Positions 57,831-58,000 of a stretch of 58,000 bases of DNA are shown here, piece by piece (position 1 is the stretch's first letter; the number at the start of each line of letters is the position of its first letter). A program made the translations under genes and the position numbers. A model generated the notes under the pieces. That model was not told the DNA's origin. It saw only the letters and a list, made by a program, of their open reading frames with translations, and made no database searches. Origin of the DNA: Adiantum capillus-veneris (taxonomy: Eukaryota > Streptophyta > Polypodiopsida > Polypodiales > Pteridaceae); NCBI GenBank assembly GCA_014529385.2, contig CM043953.1:79228338-79286337 (forward strand). Reading direction: 5' to 3'.

Positions 57831-58000
57831 TAACCGGTACATAAAACCATCTATATTAGTTCAATTCGATATATTCTTTTGAACAGCTTTTTAATTAAAT
57901 ATAGAATTTCCACAGCTTTTTTAAATATAGAAGACGGCTCTGTACCTCTTAACTATGCATGTCACCAAGCTCTTTATACCATTACTATTTCCACACCTCT
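57831..58000. other. Window end, nothing seen
   Basis: AT-rich, no supported feature. Confidence 0.5.

Overview
The window is plant nuclear DNA. It is dominated by nested transposable elements, microsatellites and gene remnants, and I see no intact host gene. The eukaryotic plant calls rest on plant-type LTR retrotransposons of both superfamilies with initiator-tRNA-Met primer sites, a plant CACTA (TNP2) transposase with a spliceable intron, a Helitron, and a long decayed array of PLS-type pentatricopeptide (PPR) repeats. The PPR style and TE load make me think of a fern or other seed-free vascular plant; that is a guess of moderate to low confidence.

Layout. 1-786: non-coding, with ATTGG/CCAAT pairs. 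787-18640: a Ty3/gypsy chromovirus in tandem form, made of a truncated 3' half (787-2347), a 2841-bp LTR (2348-5188), a full internal region (5189-10311) and a second LTR (10312-18640). The second LTR is split by a 5.5-kb Ty1/copia element (12497-18038) with 192-bp LTRs and a TGTTG target duplication. The gypsy 3' end lies directly against a CACTA transposase pseudogene read leftwards (18650-20300). 20.3-28.2 kb: a microsatellite-rich stretch holding a dispersed repeat and a 1.1-kb foldback. 28.2-34.86 kb: a decayed autonomous Helitron with Rep/helicase, a recognisable 3' hairpin-CTAG end and accessory genes. 36.4-38.8 kb and 44.5-45.8 plus 50.5-51.1 kb: two copies of one repeat family carrying a LINE ORF1-like remnant. 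The second copy is split by a complete 4.7-kb non-autonomous LTR element (45846-50546, 153-bp LTRs, TTTAT duplication), which itself contains a 1.2-kb foldback. 39.2-39.6 kb: a second copy of the dispersed repeat, carrying a 136-bp mini-Helitron whose empty site survives at 22.2 kb. 40.1-43.5 kb: PPR pseudogene array. 51.5-55.0 kb: a second copia pseudogene on the minus strand, cut by a third copy of the dispersed repeat. 56.4-57.8 kb: LINE reverse-transcriptase 3' fragments.

Nothing here forms a working host pathway. The parts relate through nesting order, shared lesions and paralogous empty sites. The least explained items are the non-autonomous LTR element with its palindromic cargo, the accessory genes linked to the Helitron, and the gypsy element's extra ORF together with its LTR-embedded ORF, which may be a spliced first exon of gag.
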